Assembly (NCBI GenBank): GCA_963714875.1
Contig: CAVQQI010000011.1
Location: 310,001-374,000, forward strand
Length of the DNA stretch: 64,000 nucleotides
Direction: 5' to 3'
From: JBAOHV01 sp963714875
GTDB taxonomy: Bacteria > Actinomycetota > Acidimicrobiia > Acidimicrobiales > Microtrichaceae
Shown: one piece after another, positions 62,528 to 64,000 of the stretch
Layout: every line of letters begins with the position of its first letter
Position numbering within the stretch: the first letter of the stretch is position 1
The notes under the pieces: model-generated
Told to the model about the DNA's origin: nothing
The model's database searches: none
Seen by the model: the letters and a program-made list of their open reading frames with translations, nothing else
Position numbers and translations under genes: made by a program

Positions 62528-64000
62528 TGCTTGACGACACCTCCCCCACCTCCCAGTCCACCGCCGACGCTGCGACCTCCGACGATGCGCCAGCATCCGC
62601 GGACCCGAACGTCATCATCATCGGTGCCGGTCCGGCGGGACTGACCGCTGCCTTCGAACTGATGAAGGCCGGACACCGCTCGACGGTGATCGAGGCCGAT
62701 GACATCGTCGGCGGCATCTCGCGCTCGGTCGAGCGCGACGGCTACCGGTTCGACATCGGCGGCCACCGGTTCTTCACGAAGGTGCCCGAGGTCGAAGCGC
62801 TCTGGCACGAGATCCTGCCCGACGAGGACTTCCTGCTGCGCCCTCGGATGAGCCGGATCTACTACAAGGGCAAGTACTACGACTACCCGATCAAGCCGGT
62901 GAACGCGCTGCGCAACCTGGGTCCGGTCGAGGCCGTGCGATGCGTGCTGTCGTACCTGGCGGTCAAGGTGCGTCCGCCGAAGACCCAGGAGACGCTCGAG
63001 GACTACATCGTGGCCAACTACGGCCGCCGACTGTTCGACCACTTCTTCAAGACCTACAACGAGAAGGTCTGGGGCGTCCCCGCGTCGGCCATCTCCGCCG
63101 ACTGGGGTGCGCAGCGCATCAAGGGCATGTCCATCTTCGATGCCGTGTGGGAGCCGATCCGTGCACGCTTCGCCGGTCGCCGCAAGGGCTCGGCGCAGGT
63201 CACCAGCCTGATCGAGGAGTTCCAGTACCCCAAGTACGGCCCCGGCATGATGTGGGAGACCTGCACGGACAAGGTCACCGCCGAGGGCACCGAGGTGCTG
63301 ATGGAGACCAGGGTCGAGCGCATCGAGCATCGCGACGGCCGGGCGACCACGGTGCACGCCCGGGCCAAGGACGGCACGGCCCTGGAGTTCGCTGCAGATC
63401 ACGTGGTGTCGTCCATGCCGTTCCCGCAGCTGTTGCGGGCGATGGACCCGAAGCCTCCGGCCCCCGTGTTGGCGGCGGCCGACGACCTGGGCTTCCGGGA
63501 CTTCCTCACCGTTGCGCTGGTGGTGCCCGAAGCAGCCGGCTTCCCCGACAACTGGATCTACATCCACTCGCCCGACGTGAAGGTCGGTCGCATCCAGAAC
63601 TTCGGTTCCTGGTCGCCCTACCTGGTCAAGGACGGCAACACCTGCCTGGGCCTCGAGTACTTCGTGTTCGAGGGCGACGACCTGTGGGACTCCACCGACG
63701 AGGAGCTGATCGCCCGCGGCACCCGCGAGCTCGGCATCCTCAACCTGGTCGATCCCGGCAAGGTGTCCAAGGGCTACGTCGTGCGGCAGCCGAAGGCCTA
63801 CCCGGTCTACGACGACGTCTACGCCGATCGTGTTGCGGTGCTGAACGACTGGATCGCCTCCACCACCCCGAACGTGCACCCCGTGGGACGCAACGGCATG
63901 CACAAGTACAACAACCAGGACCACTCGATGCTCACCGCGATGCTGACCGTGGAGAACATCCTGGGCAAGGGTGACCACGACATCTGGACGGTCAACGTCG
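62528..64000 (+). CDS. FAD/NAD(P)-binding oxidoreductase (UGM/amine-oxidase-like), 3' end outside window
   Basis: 491 residues are visible and the gene runs off the right edge in frame. After a Ser/Thr/Asp-rich N-terminal segment (about 1-27), the dinucleotide-binding motif IGAGPAGLTAAFE (about 30-42) and GGHRFFTK are clear. The arrangement (YYKGKYYDYPIKPVNALRNLGP, then FFKTYNEKVWG) is like FAD oxidoreductases related to UDP-galactopyranose mutase found with cell-envelope glycan genes. The substrate is unknown. ATG at 62528 has no clear ribosome-binding site. Confidence 0.85.

Overview
The window is high-GC DNA from an actinobacterium. It carries a complete Pup-proteasome system, a fused CofG/CofH F420 synthase, actinobacterial WYL regulators and many Acidimicrobiia-type conserved genes. 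My best inference is an Acidimicrobiia member (Ilumatobacter-like); this rests on gene content and synteny, not on a phylogenetic test.

Region 1 (1-16,300), almost all on the minus strand, is the Pup-proteasome locus. In transcription order it runs arc/mpa, a frameshifted GH43-type lipoprotein, dop, pup, prcB, prcA, pafA, a DUF3866 gene, pafB, pafC, lepB, a zinc-ribbon gene, a small membrane protein, tatB-like, tatC and a HelY-type helicase cut by the window edge. The order is strikingly like Mycobacterium tuberculosis (mpa to helY). One plus-strand gene, a GDPD-fold protein that has lost its metal ligands, interrupts it.

Region 2 (16,200-26,700) holds a ferredoxin, a Thr-rich membrane protein, a MarP-like CvpA/serine protease, and a tRNA T-loop modification cassette (TrmI, TtuA-like, TtuB-like). 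It continues with a trio of small membrane or basic proteins, a Lon-N-domain protein, a PBP4-type carboxypeptidase and a two-subunit acyl-CoA synthetase.

Region 3 (26,700-27,290) is a gene-poor scar with two strong palindromes and an HNH-endonuclease remnant. Region 4 (27,290-36,180) has a FIST protein, transketolase, transaldolase, a membrane protein with an I78-like domain, and an HxlR regulator translationally coupled to fbiC.

Region 5 (36,190-39,110) has a cysteine-rich protein, a McrB-like AAA+ ATPase and a partner resembling McrC/DUF2357 without a visible nuclease domain. This is the best candidate for an undescribed system. Region 6 (39,380-53,070) is mostly housekeeping: TauE/SafE plus DUF1634, RNase D, rhodanese, a PLP decarboxylase, patatin, pyruvate kinase, acyl-CoA dehydrogenase, an MFS transporter, GDPD and a lytic transglycosylase.

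Region 7 (53,120-59,120) is a five-gene peptide-type ABC importer operon with a promoter and an internal stem-loop. It is followed by an AMP-forming acyl-CoA ligase, a HhH-GPD DNA glycosylase, two small proteins and an FAD oxidoreductase cut by the right edge.

A window-wide pattern is a TANNNT hexamer 6-8 bases before the start codon of at least fifteen genes, which suggests widespread leaderless transcription. I saw no rRNA, tRNA or CRISPR array, and no intact insertion sequence.
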